A DNA stretch of 50,259 bases from NCBI GenBank assembly GCA_045594065.1, contig JAZNXU010000034.1, positions 1-50,259 on the forward strand, written 5' to 3'. The position numbers and the translations under genes were made by a program. Source of the DNA: SIG565 sp045594065 (lineage in GTDB: Bacteria > Bacillota > Clostridia > Oscillospirales > Acutalibacteraceae). The notes under the pieces were generated by a model, which was not told the DNA's origin, ran no database searches, and saw nothing but the letters and a program-made list of their open reading frames with translations. The stretch's first letter is position 1, and the number at the start of each line of letters is the position of its first letter. Below, in pieces: positions 7,925 through 16,609 of the stretch.

Positions 7925-8000
7925 TGGTGGACCTGAAGAGATTCGAACTCTCGACCTTTCGGATGCGAACCGAACACTCTACCAACTGAGCTACAGGCCC
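7925..8000 (-). tRNA. tRNA-Ala(CGC)
   Basis: A 76-nt cloverleaf on the minus strand. The acceptor stem is GGGCCTG with CAGGTCC, including the G3-U70 pair that marks alanine tRNAs. The anticodon arm is TTCGG-TTCGCAT-CCGAA (anticodon CGC, codon GCG), the T arm carries TTCGAAT, and CCA is encoded. Confidence 0.93.
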
Positions 8001-8024
8001 ATTTATGTAATAAAAAAAGAAAAG

Positions 8025-8055
8025 AAAAACCCGAACGCTACATGTTCGGGTTTTT
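8025..8055 (-). terminator. terminator between tRNA-Gly and tRNA-Ala
   Basis: AAAAACCCGAAC (8025-8036) pairs perfectly with GTTCGGGTTTTT (8044-8055). On the minus strand it begins at the very end of tRNA-Gly, so the two tRNAs may be separate transcripts or connected by read-through. Confidence 0.7.
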
Positions 8056-8129
8056 GGAGCGGGTGATGGGAATCGAACCCACACGACCAGCTTGGAAGGC
8101 TGGGATTCTAGCCATTGAACTACACCCGC
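8055..8129 (-). tRNA. tRNA-Gly(TCC)
   Basis: A 75-nt cloverleaf on the minus strand. Acceptor GCGGGTG pairs with CACCCGC, the anticodon arm is CCAGC-CTTCCAA-GCTGG (anticodon TCC, codons GGA/GGG), the T loop is TTCGATT, and CCA is encoded. Confidence 0.94.
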
Positions 8130-8188
8130 AAAATCGGCAAGAACTATAATACCACAGTTCCCGCCGTTAGTCAAGTGAAAATTTAAAA

Positions 8189-10468
8189 TTATTTGAAGTC
8201 CACAGTAAAATCTTTTTTATAATCGAAATTCATTTCACGAACTGTCTTATTGCAGTTATCAATTATTATATCAACCGCTTTATCCTCAATAAATTTGCGG
8301 ATATTACTGCGAAGCTCACGGGCACCCGCTTTAGCGCCCTCAGACATTTCGGCAATACGGTTTATAACGGCGTCGGTGAATGTCACCGTAATATTCTTTT
8401 CCGCCATAACTTTTTTGAAATCTTCGAGCATTAAGTTAGTAATGCCTTTAAGACTTTCAAGGCCGAGCGGTGAAAATACCACAATTTCGTCGATTCTAGC
8501 GATAAACTCGGGGCGTAAGAACTCCCTTAGAGCGTTAATTGCTTTTTCTTTTGAAATCTCAGCCTCTGTTTTCTCAAAGCCTACAAGTCCACCCTTATTA
8601 GCACTTCCTGCGTTAGAGGTCATAACAATTATTGTATTCTCGAAATTAACCGTTCTACCTTGTGCATCGGTAACTCTGCCGTCATCGAATATTTGTAAGA
8701 GAATATTTAGCACATCGGGATGAGCTTTCTCAATCTCATCAAATAGAACAACCGAATACGGTTTTCTTCTAACTTTTTCGGTTAGCTGACCCGCCTCATC
8801 ATAGCCGACATATCCGGGAGGCGCACCGATAAGACGCGATACCGAATGTTTGTCCATAAATTCAGACATATCAAGCCTTATCATCGTTTCGGGGGTTGAG
8901 AACAGCTGCTCGGAAAGCACCTTTACAAGCTCGGTTTTACCTACACCTGTGGGGCCTACAAATATAAAAGATGCGGGTCTGCGGTGTGGCGTAGTTTGAA
9001 CACGCGAGCGTTTAACAGCATTTGAAACTAAATGCGCCGCCTCATCCTGACCGACGATGCGTTTTTTAATTTCGTTCTCAAGGTTTGCAAGTTTTAAAAG
9101 GTCGCTCTCTTGAATTTTTGTAGCAGGTATTCCTGTCCAAAGCTCAATTACCTTTGCAACATCCATATCGGTAACAACAATATTTGAGGCGGGCTTATAA
9201 AGCAACTCTGCTTGATTTTTGTATTGCTCAAGATTAGACTTTTGAAGCGCCAGTTTTTCGTAATTGGGGTTTTCAACATCACTTTCAAGATTCTCAATCT
9301 CGATATGGCACTCTGCAATTTTTTTATTAAGCGCATAAAGCTCATCTACACTTTTATTTGCAAGACTTGAGCAGGCGCAAGCTTCATCTAACAAATCAAT
9401 TGCCTTATCAGGTAAAAATCTATCATTAACATATCTCTCGGAAAGAGTAACAATTTTGTATATTAACTCCTCGGGCACCGTTACACTGTGGAAACCCTCA
9501 TAATAACTTTTAACACCCATAAGAATTTGGATGGCATCTTCAATTGATGGCTCTTCAATTGTAATCGGCTGGAAACGTCGCTCTAAGGCAGCATCTTTTT
9601 CGATATACTTGCGATACTCCTTAAATGTTGTGGCACCAATAACCTGTACTTCTCCGCGAGAGAGTGCAGGTTTTAAAATATTAGCGGCATTCATGGAGCC
9701 CTCAGCAGAATCACCCGCACCTACAAGGTTATGGATTTCATCGATAAAGAGAATTATATTGCCCTCTGATTTTATTTCCTCAACAAGACCCTTTACCCTA
9801 CTTTCAAATTGACCGCGGAACTGAGTACCTGCTACAAGGCCTGTTAAATCTAGTAATAAGATTTCCTTATCAAGCAGTCGTGCAGGCGCTTGACCCGAAG
9901 CAATTTTAAGTGCAAGGCCCTCGGCAATAGCTGTTTTACCAACGCCTGGCTCACCAATCAAGCAGGGGTTGTTCTTTGAGCGACGTGATAAAATCTGAAT
10001 GGCTCTGTAAAGCTCATTTTCACGCCCTACAATAGCATCCAACTTACCCGCTTTTGCCTTTTCGGTAAGGTTGGTGCAATATTGGTCAAGATAACGCCTC
10101 TTCTTATTTTTATGCTTGCCTTTTTCTTTCTTATCGCTCTTATCCGAATCGCTTTCCTGTGATTTTTCATCCTCTGTAGGAGCACCGAAAATATTGTTTA
10201 GGAACGGAAATGCAGGTGCGGTACCTAGCGAAAAGGCATCTTCGCCATCATCAGTTTCGGCTATGGACATTATATCCATAAACTGGTCGCTCATCTGCTC
10301 AATATCCTCGTCGGAAATATTCATTTTCTTTAGCATATCATCTATAGGCTTAATGCCTGATTCCTTAGCGCAAACAAGGCAAAGGCCTTGCGGATCGGAA
10401 GACGGCTTTGTGGGGTCGGAAATGAACACCACGGCCGGTCTTTTTTTGCATTTATAACACAACTTCAT
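8189..10468 (-). CDS. clpE: Clp protease ATP-binding subunit with N-terminal zinc finger (ClpE-like)
   Basis: Hsp100 unfoldase of 759 aa that would feed substrates to ClpP. An N-terminal zinc finger (Cys4, Cys7, Cys30, Cys33) replaces the Clp_N repeats of ClpC, as in ClpE. A charged Ser/Asp/Lys linker (about 95-125) follows. AAA-1 has Walker A GEPGVGKT (172-179) and Walker B ILFIDEIHNL; a coiled middle segment covers about 375-425. AAA-2 has Walker A GPTGVGKT (505-512) and VVLFDEIEKAHPD. The LVGF tripeptide loop in GGLVGFEK is the ClpP-docking loop type, so ClpP partnership is likely. An AAAGGAG ribosome site lies 12 bp before the ATG, a slightly long spacing. I saw no CtsR box. Confidence 0.9.
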   Translation of the reverse strand: MKLCYKCKKRPAVVFISDPTKPSSDPQGLCLVCAKESGIKPIDDMLKKMNISDEDIEQMSDQFMDIMSIAETDDGEDAFSLGTAPAFPFLNNIFGAPTEDEKSQESDSDKSDKKEKGKHKNKKRRYLDQYCTNLTEKAKAGKLDAIVGRENELYRAIQILSRRSKNNPCLIGEPGVGKTAIAEGLALKIASGQAPARLLDKEILLLDLTGLVAGTQFRGQFESRVKGLVEEIKSEGNIILFIDEIHNLVGAGDSAEGSMNAANILKPALSRGEVQVIGATTFKEYRKYIEKDAALERRFQPITIEEPSIEDAIQILMGVKSYYEGFHSVTVPEELIYKIVTLSERYVNDRFLPDKAIDLLDEACACSSLANKSVDELYALNKKIAECHIEIENLESDVENPNYEKLALQKSNLEQYKNQAELLYKPASNIVVTDMDVAKVIELWTGIPATKIQESDLLKLANLENEIKKRIVGQDEAAHLVSNAVKRSRVQTTPHRRPASFIFVGPTGVGKTELVKVLSEQLFSTPETMIRLDMSEFMDKHSVSRLIGAPPGYVGYDEAGQLTEKVRRKPYSVVLFDEIEKAHPDVLNILLQIFDDGRVTDAQGRTVNFENTIIVMTSNAGSANKGGLVGFEKTEAEISKEKAINALREFLRPEFIARIDEIVVFSPLGLESLKGITNLMLEDFKKVMAEKNITVTFTDAVINRIAEMSEGAKAGARELRSNIRKFIEDKAVDIIIDNCNKTVREMNFDYKKDFTVDFK

Positions 10469-10486
10469 TAAATACTTAAACTCCTT

Positions 10487-11158
10487 TTAGATAAGAAAAC
10501 TTGATGGAAGAATTTGCGAAATCAAACCGAAAAGCCTTGAACTAGCAACAGCAGTTTCGGTAAAGATGAAAAATCCTCCGGTTAGTGATATCAAAATATT
10601 AGTGGCAACTACGAAAATCACCGCGAATATTATACCCTCAACAATACCCAGAACACCGCCTAAAATCCTGTTTGCCTTGCCGATAAAGCTAAAAGAAAAT
10701 ATCTTATTCAGAAATTTAGCAAGAAAACTGACAGCGATGGATAAAATTATAAATAAAATAAGTGTAAAAATCGTATTTAAAAAGGATATTGCAAGAGGCA
10801 TAACAACCTGCTCGCTTATCGCAGCGGCAGTATTCTCACCTGCCGATAAATTCAATTCTGAAATATCAATACGGTTTTTAACATAATCGGGCAAAGCCTC
10901 AAAAATATCTTCTTTAAGGGCAACCTCGGTGTTATCGACAACATTATCGATAGTGGCATCTAACGCCTTAGTAACAGCAGGCTCGACAATATTATTATAG
11001 GTGAGGTTTGAAAGTGGAGTACTAAGTGTTACGGATATCAGCAACGCTAAAATCATACCCACAAATCCTATTATTGTTTTAACGAATCCCTTTTTAGCAA
11101 ATAACACCATACACAATATTATTATTGCAACAATTATTAAATCGAGGATAATATGCAT
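10487..11158 (-). CDS. CvpA family membrane protein
   Basis: A 223-aa integral membrane protein. Hydrophobic segments lie at about 4-20, 28-48, 122-150 and 165-195, and a glycine-rich KANRILGGVLGIVEG block before the last segment is typical of the CvpA/colicin V production family. Members have been linked to envelope integrity in other bacteria, but the biochemical function is unsettled. The start has a strong AGGAGG site 5 bp upstream. It lies 18 bp before the Clp ATPase gene and 9 bp after the DUF5711 gene on the same strand, so it is probably co-transcribed with both. Confidence 0.85.
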   Translation of the reverse strand: MHIILDLIIVAIIILCMVLFAKKGFVKTIIGFVGMILALLISVTLSTPLSNLTYNNIVEPAVTKALDATIDNVVDNTEVALKEDIFEALPDYVKNRIDISELNLSAGENTAAAISEQVVMPLAISFLNTIFTLILFIILSIAVSFLAKFLNKIFSFSFIGKANRILGGVLGIVEGIIFAVIFVVATNILISLTGGFFIFTETAVASSRLFGLISQILPSSFLI

Positions 11159-11167
11159 AACAGCCTC

Positions 11168-12448
11168 CTAAAAAGTTAATTTTACAATGTTATTATCCGA
11201 CACCGCTGCAATCTCCTTCTGTGAAATTGGTAAAATAAATCGAGTTCCAAAATCACAGTTGGTACTGCCTACAAGCTCACCGCTAACGGTATAATGATAT
11301 ACGGTTTTCTCGCTCAGAATATAGATATCTGTACCTTTATATTCAATCGAATCTATAATTCCGTTAAAAACAAAGCTATGCTTTGTATCACCGGATGCAT
11401 CGAATACAGTTATATTATTTTCATTTTTATTTGCAAGCCTACCCGTTACAACAAGTGTATTGGATTTATAATTTCTTGAAAGCAAAACATTTTCCTCTGT
11501 AGAAAAGGTATTGCACCTTAAATTTTTCCAAGTAAAGAAGTCCACAGTATTTTCCAAAATGCAGCTAAATCCTGAATTTCCGGTCCGCCTGAGTCCTAAA
11601 AGGAGGGCATTATAATCGAATTGCGCTTCAGGGTCAGCAGAGCTGTAATCGAGAATATAAAGCTTAGATACGAATGCTCCGTCAGACGCATTTACTGCCG
11701 AAACCGCAAGTGTATCACCGTCTGGAGAGAGCATAACGCTGTTAATTATATAATCGGCGCAGAACCACTCGTATATTTTTTCGCCCTGCTTGTTAAACAC
11801 AGCAACCTGTGAAGAATAGCTATCAGAAAGTGTAGCAATAGCGTAATTACCGTTGCGGGTAATATCAGCGGTTAATATTTCCCTTTCGGTAGTATTCGAG
11901 AGCACTTCACGGCTTAGGTTATAAATACTGTAATTCTTGCCCGATTGGTCATAAATCAAGGTTCGTGCTTGAGAAACACAAATTATCGGTGATAAATAAC
12001 CGTGCTGATAAGAAAATATATTCTTACCATTATTGTTATAACACTCAAAATTAGTAGTTGAAACCAAAAAAATATGATTACCTTGCGGTACGGTATTAAT
12101 CAAAGTACCACCCGAAAGCTTTACTGGGTAACTGCTACCAAACTTAATTGAAGTAGACAAATTTGTAATTGCTTCAACAATACCCGTAGGAGTAAGTAAA
12201 GAAATCACAAAAACAGTTGAAACCAAAAGTAAACATATTCCAACTACCGCCAATCGCCTGTTGCGGTTTTTAATTTTATTTCCTCTAATAACGCTGATTT
12301 TTTTACGCTGCGGTGTTTTCGCTGAAGCCTTTTTATCTTGAAGCTCATTATCGGGTTGTCTTGAACGCTTCATTACCACTTCTTCGGTAATAACATTTTT
12401 AGCCGCTCGCTTATATTTTTTTACATTCTTCTTTTTATATTGAGGCAA
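11168..12448 (-). CDS. DUF5711 family membrane-anchored beta-propeller-like protein
   Basis: A 426-aa protein. A very basic N-terminus (about 1-65) is followed by one membrane segment (LAVVGICLLLVSTVFVISLL, about 66-85) and a long extracytoplasmic region built of repeating beta-rich units with WD40-like spacing (FECYNNNGKNIFSY, YAIATLSDSYSSQVAVF, LSPDGDTLAVSAV). This matches the DUF5711 family of Clostridia; its role is unknown. The start is TTG with GGTG upstream; an internal ATG at codon 26 is a possible alternative. It lies between truA and cvpA with short gaps, so it is probably in their operon. Confidence 0.75.
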   Translation of the reverse strand: MPQYKKKNVKKYKRAAKNVITEEVVMKRSRQPDNELQDKKASAKTPQRKKISVIRGNKIKNRNRRLAVVGICLLLVSTVFVISLLTPTGIVEAITNLSTSIKFGSSYPVKLSGGTLINTVPQGNHIFLVSTTNFECYNNNGKNIFSYQHGYLSPIICVSQARTLIYDQSGKNYSIYNLSREVLSNTTEREILTADITRNGNYAIATLSDSYSSQVAVFNKQGEKIYEWFCADYIINSVMLSPDGDTLAVSAVNASDGAFVSKLYILDYSSADPEAQFDYNALLLGLRRTGNSGFSCILENTVDFFTWKNLRCNTFSTEENVLLSRNYKSNTLVVTGRLANKNENNITVFDASGDTKHSFVFNGIIDSIEYKGTDIYILSEKTVYHYTVSGELVGSTNCDFGTRFILPISQKEIAAVSDNNIVKLTF

Positions 12449-12463
12449 TTTGTTTCACCACAC

Positions 12464-13198
12464 CTAATAAATAACTTTGTTTAAAAACAGTCCCTTAGCG
12501 GGCGCAGTTGGACCTAATAAATCCCGAGATTTTGCAAGTATGAGCTTTTCAGTATCCTTAGGATCAATTTTCCCTGCCGATATAAAAATGGCGGTACCGG
12601 CGATTATTCGCACCATATTATAAAGAAAACCGTTTGCCGTTACGCTTAGAAAAACATTGCTGTCTTCCCTTTTTACCTCAGCGGCCGTAATTGTCCTTAC
12701 TGTATCTTCAACAGTTCTTTTACTCGAAGAAAAAGCGATAAAATCATATGTTCCAATAAGGTTTTTGCAAAACTCATTCATTTTATATTCGTCAAGCTTT
12801 ACGGGAACTTTATATGAGTACCGTGCAGAAAAGGGGTCAATAACCTCTCCATCGAAAAAGCGGTAAACATAATTCTTGTATTTAGCGGAATACCGAGCGT
12901 GGAAATCATCATCAACCCTTTCGCAGGAATAAACTGCAATTGACTGCGGAAGTGTTGAATTAAGACCTTTTACAAAACCTGATTCCGCAATATCAATAGG
13001 AGAATCAAAATGGCAATAAAATTCATTTGCATGAACTCCTGCATCGGTGCGACTGCAGCCCGTTACATTAATTTTAGTCTTTAACATATTGCTCAAATTT
13101 TCACACATAAGCTGTTGGACTGTTAGTGCATTACTTTGTACCTGCCAACCGTGAAAATCTGTGCCGTCAAAGGCAATTTTCAGCACATATCTACTCAT
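12464..13198 (-). CDS. truA: tRNA pseudouridine(38-40) synthase TruA
   Basis: Makes pseudouridine at positions 38-40 of the anticodon arm of tRNAs. The 244-aa length fits the family. The N-terminal FDGTDFHGWQVQ motif and the catalytic motif CSRTDAGVHA with Asp52 are present, as are the C-terminal FLYNMVRIIAGT block and the closing GLFLNKVIY. I prefer the ATG at 13198; a GTG at 13204 overlaps the ecfT stop and is possible. The ecfA1-ecfA2-ecfT-truA order is widely conserved in Firmicutes. Confidence 0.95.
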   Translation of the reverse strand: MSRYVLKIAFDGTDFHGWQVQSNALTVQQLMCENLSNMLKTKINVTGCSRTDAGVHANEFYCHFDSPIDIAESGFVKGLNSTLPQSIAVYSCERVDDDFHARYSAKYKNYVYRFFDGEVIDPFSARYSYKVPVKLDEYKMNEFCKNLIGTYDFIAFSSSKRTVEDTVRTITAAEVKREDSNVFLSVTANGFLYNMVRIIAGTAIFISAGKIDPKDTEKLILAKSRDLLGPTAPAKGLFLNKVIY

Positions 13199-13200
13199 AA

Positions 13201-14016
13201 TCACACCGCCGCAAAAATATTCAGTAAAATCACTACTGCAAACGATAAGGCGATAAAAATCACACTAAAGTAATCACTCGCTGAAAATTTAAACTGCTTA
13301 AGGTGAGTTCTACCCTCTCCTCCGTTATAGCAGCGGCTCTCCATAGCCTCTGCTAAATCATAAGCACGGCGCACAGAAGAGATTAATAGGGGGATTAATA
13401 TAGGTATAACCGCCTTTATCTTCTGAGCAAGCTTGCCGCCCTCAAAATCGGCACCACGCGCTTTTTGGGCATTCATAATTTTCTGGGTTTCTTCAATAAG
13501 AGTCGGAATAAATCTGAGCGCTATGGTCATCATCATTGTCATGGTGTGCACCGCTTTGCCAAGACCAATATATTTAAGCGGTGAAAGCAACCTTTCAAGA
13601 CCGTCAGTTATATCATTTGGTGATGTTGTGTAGGTAAGCGCCGCACTTGTTAAGATAAGTAAAATGACCCTAAGAGCCATAAATACCGAGCGTTCAACAC
13701 CTGAGTCGGTAATTCTAATCACCCAAAATTCAAGCAGCGTGTTACCCTCTTTAATATAAAAGAGATTGATTACCGTTGTGAGAATAATAATGGGTAAAAT
13801 GAATTTCAAATTTTTAAGGTACATTTTGAACGGAATTTTTGAAAGCAATAAAATTGTAATTATCGCTACACTTACAAAAATAAGCGAAATAAAATTTGTG
13901 GCACAAAAAATTAAAACAATTGCGCAAACGGTAAGCACAAGCTTTGCTCTCGGGTCAAGTCGGTGAATAAGGGAATCTACGGGGAAATACTGACCGAATG
14001 TAAAATCACTAAGCAT
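13201..14016 (-). CDS. ecfT: energy-coupling factor transporter transmembrane protein EcfT
   Basis: Membrane coupling subunit of a group II ECF vitamin transporter. It joins the two EcfA ATPases to exchangeable substrate-binding S components encoded elsewhere. The 271-aa protein has about five membrane segments and the two cytoplasmic coupling-helix motifs, AQKARGADFEGG and RAYDLAEAMESRCYNGG, matching the family's A-R-G and S-R-x-Y patterns. I prefer the ATG at 14016, with AGGCGG upstream; it overlaps the ecfA2 stop by 8 bp. A GTG at 14025 is possible. Confidence 0.93.
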   Translation of the reverse strand: MLSDFTFGQYFPVDSLIHRLDPRAKLVLTVCAIVLIFCATNFISLIFVSVAIITILLLSKIPFKMYLKNLKFILPIIILTTVINLFYIKEGNTLLEFWVIRITDSGVERSVFMALRVILLILTSAALTYTTSPNDITDGLERLLSPLKYIGLGKAVHTMTMMMTIALRFIPTLIEETQKIMNAQKARGADFEGGKLAQKIKAVIPILIPLLISSVRRAYDLAEAMESRCYNGGEGRTHLKQFKFSASDYFSVIFIALSFAVVILLNIFAAV

Positions 14017-14872
14017 TATTCTCACCGCCTTTTAGTTTAATAATAGCCTTCGCGGCCTCTTCAACGGTGATGATATCACTATCTAAATTAATTCCGCTTT
14101 CGCGAAGCTTTAGAATAACTTTTGTTACCATGGGAACATCTAATCCACAAGAAAGGAGTTTATCCCTGTTAGAAAAAATTTCTTTGGGAGTGCCGAACAT
14201 AAATTTTTCGCCATTGTTCATAACAAGGATTTTATCTGCAATTATTGCCATATCTTCCATTGAGTGAGAAATAATTATTACTGTTGCATTATTTTCATCA
14301 CGATAATTTTTAATAATTTCAATGATATTATTTCTGCCAACAGGGTCTAAACCTGCAGTAGGCTCATCAAACACAATAACCTCAGGCTTCATAGCAAGAA
14401 TTCCGGCAATAGCCACCCTGCGTTTTTCACCGCCCGATAAATCAAACGGCGATTTTTCGTAGTATTCTTCGGGAATACCTACCGTTTTAGCGGCAGATTT
14501 AACACAATCATCAATTTCCTGTTCGGTTAACCCCATATTTTTGGGGCCGAACGAAACATCCTTGAATACGGTTTCATCAAAGAGCTGATACTCAGGGTAC
14601 TGAAAAACAAGACCGATTTTTGAGCGAATTTCGGAAATTTTCTTAGAATCCTCCCAAATATCCTTGCCGCAAAAGTAGATTTTGCCCGAGCTCGGCTTTA
14701 TTAGCCCATTCAGGTGCTGAACAAGCGTTGATTTACCCGAACCTGTATGACCGATTATACCGAGAATTTCGCCCTTTTCTACAGCAAAGCTCACGTCCTT
14801 TACGGCATCGCGTACAAAGGGCGTGTTTGGGCTGTAAGTATATGTTAAATTTTCAACCTTTAAAGCTGACAA
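14009..14872 (-). CDS. ecfA2: energy-coupling factor transporter ATPase EcfA2
   Basis: Second of two ATPase subunits, 287 aa. Walker A is GHTGSGKST, the Q loop is VFQYPEYQLF, the signature is LSGGEKRRVAIAG, Walker B is VIVFDEPTAGLD, and the switch His is in IIISHSMED. The C-terminal extension of EcfA proteins is present (about 215-287). It lies 14 bp after ecfA1 and overlaps ecfT, so the ATPases and EcfT are probably made in step. Confidence 0.93.
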   Translation of the reverse strand: MSALKVENLTYTYSPNTPFVRDAVKDVSFAVEKGEILGIIGHTGSGKSTLVQHLNGLIKPSSGKIYFCGKDIWEDSKKISEIRSKIGLVFQYPEYQLFDETVFKDVSFGPKNMGLTEQEIDDCVKSAAKTVGIPEEYYEKSPFDLSGGEKRRVAIAGILAMKPEVIVFDEPTAGLDPVGRNNIIEIIKNYRDENNATVIIISHSMEDMAIIADKILVMNNGEKFMFGTPKEIFSNRDKLLSCGLDVPMVTKVILKLRESGINLDSDIITVEEAAKAIIKLKGGENNA

Positions 14873-14886
14873 TTTACTTCCTCCAA

Positions 14887-15729
14887 TTATTTTAAAACAG
14901 ACAGTAGTGCGTTTGCGGTATCCTCAACAGAAATTATACCCTTATCAAAGGTAAAGCCCGCGTCAGATAAAACATCAATGAGCTCTGTGGTTTGCGGAAT
15001 ATCCAATCCGCACGCCTTTAAAAGCTTAATATTTGAAAAAACAGCCTCCGGCTTGTCATCGGCTTTAAGCGCTCCATCGTCGATAATAACCACCCTATCG
15101 GCAAATGCTGCGTGCTCCATAAAATGAGTTATCAAAACAATGGTAATGCCCTTTTCCCTATTCAGCTTATAAACGGCATTCATAACCTCGCGTCTACCCT
15201 TAGGGTCAAGCATTGCGGTAGGCTCATCGAGTACAATACATTCGGGCTCCATTGCGATAACACCCGCGATTGCGATGCGCTGTTTTTGACCACCGGAAAG
15301 CTTGTGCGGTGCACTTTTTCTAAATTCGTACATATCAACGGTTTTTAAAGAATTATCCACGCGCTCTCGAATAATCTGAGGGGGTAATCCTAAATTTTCA
15401 GGACCAAAAGCCACATCCTCCTCAACAACAGATGCCACAAGCTGATTGTCTGGATTTTGAAATACCATTCCAACCGTTTTTTTAATATCAATTTCATGCT
15501 GTTCATCGGTAGTGAGAATGCCGTTTACCGAAACGGTGCCCGCTTCGGGTTTGTAAAGACCGTTCATCAGTTTAGCAATAGTTGACTTACCTGAGCCATT
15601 ATGACCTAAAATAACTGTAAAACTGCCGCGTTCAATTTCTAAGCTGAAATTATCCAAAACGGTGCATTCAACATCTTCGTCATTTGAATATTTATAAGTA
15701 ACATTTTGCAATTTAATAATGCTGTCCAT
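14887..15729 (-). CDS. ecfA1: energy-coupling factor transporter ATPase EcfA1
   Basis: First ATPase subunit of the ECF module, 280 aa. Walker A is GHNGSGKST, the Q loop is VFQNPDNQLV, the signature is LSGGQKQRIAIAG, Walker B is CIVLDEPTAMLD, and the switch His is in LITHFMEHA. Its start codon overlaps the stop of the upstream methyltransferase gene by one base (TAATG), which points to translational coupling. Confidence 0.93.
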   Translation of the reverse strand: MDSIIKLQNVTYKYSNDEDVECTVLDNFSLEIERGSFTVILGHNGSGKSTIAKLMNGLYKPEAGTVSVNGILTTDEQHEIDIKKTVGMVFQNPDNQLVASVVEEDVAFGPENLGLPPQIIRERVDNSLKTVDMYEFRKSAPHKLSGGQKQRIAIAGVIAMEPECIVLDEPTAMLDPKGRREVMNAVYKLNREKGITIVLITHFMEHAAFADRVVIIDDGALKADDKPEAVFSNIKLLKACGLDIPQTTELIDVLSDAGFTFDKGIISVEDTANALLSVLK

Positions 15730-16598
15730 TAATTTTCACCTATCCAGACGGTTGTACTTCCCGCCGGTAAAACAAGTGGCTTAGAGGTAATTTTAAGTCC
15801 AATTTCATCGGTATACACCTTTCCCTCTTTGCCATTTGCAATATACAGTTGTGTAATATAGTTTAAAATCGTGGGCGATAATCCCGTAGTATAAGAGTTT
15901 AAAAAGAAAAACAACGGCTTATCGCTTAAAATTTGACCCGTCAACTCCAAAAGCTCTGAAATCTGTTGTTCTATCTTCCAAACCTCGCCATTTGGTCCTC
16001 TTCCGTAGGACGGCGGATCCATAATTATGGCGTCATACTTATTGCCGCGTCTTATCTCCCTTTTAACAAACTTTAAGCAGTCGTCAACCAACCAGCGTAC
16101 ATTTTTATCGGCAACACCGGACACTACGGCGTTCTCCTTCGCCCACTGTACAATACCCTTTGAAGCATCAACATGGGTAACTGCTGCACCTGCTTTTAGG
16201 CAAGCAACCGTGGCACCGCCCGTGTAAGCAAACATATTTAAAACCTTTATAGGTCTGCCTGCATTTTTAATTAATTCCTCAGCCAGCTTCCAATTAACTG
16301 CCTGCTCAGGGAAAAGTCCCGTATGCTTAAAGCCCATAGGCTTTAGGCGAAATTCGAGTTCTCTGTATTTGATATTCCATACATCGGGTACCTTTTTAAG
16401 GGTTTCCCAATAACCGCCGCCCGAGTTTGAGCGATGATAAATAGCATGCGGATCAAACCAACGCTTATCGGTTTTGGGCAGGTCCCACATAACTGTAGGA
16501 TCAGGACGAATCAAAATTATATCGCCCCAACGCTCAAGCCTTTCACCTGCTGTTGCGTCGATTAATTCATAATCATAAAAATCTTCTACAAATCGCAT
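15729..16598 (-). CDS. class I SAM-dependent RNA-methyltransferase-like protein
   Basis: A 289-aa Rossmann-fold methyltransferase. The SAM motif VLNMFAYTGGATVACLKAGA (about 142-162) is followed by the acidic motif THVDAS and the catalytic-type motif IIMDPPSYGRGP. This combination, with a FPEQAVNW approach segment, is typical of the RlmI/RlmK-like large-subunit rRNA methyltransferases (Methyltrans_SAM family), but no PUA domain is present and the exact target is unknown. I place the start at the ATG at 16598, where AAAGGA lies 8 bp upstream within the ruvB stop region; a longer reading would run into ruvB. Confidence 0.85.
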   Translation of the reverse strand: MRFVEDFYDYELIDATAGERLERWGDIILIRPDPTVMWDLPKTDKRWFDPHAIYHRSNSGGGYWETLKKVPDVWNIKYRELEFRLKPMGFKHTGLFPEQAVNWKLAEELIKNAGRPIKVLNMFAYTGGATVACLKAGAAVTHVDASKGIVQWAKENAVVSGVADKNVRWLVDDCLKFVKREIRRGNKYDAIIMDPPSYGRGPNGEVWKIEQQISELLELTGQILSDKPLFFFLNSYTTGLSPTILNYITQLYIANGKEGKVYTDEIGLKITSKPLVLPAGSTTVWIGEN

Positions 16599-16609
16599 TT
16601 TAATTTCCT

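Noticed and set aside
7759..7945. Integrated genomic island between attL and attR at tRNA-Ala
   Set aside because: The tRNA-tail repeats are only about 165 bp apart and no integrase or cargo lies between them.
7722..8174. A 150-codon open frame on the minus strand across the tRNA genes
   Set aside because: It is a translation of tRNA-Gly, tRNA-Ala and their terminators; no ribosome site and no protein-like pattern.
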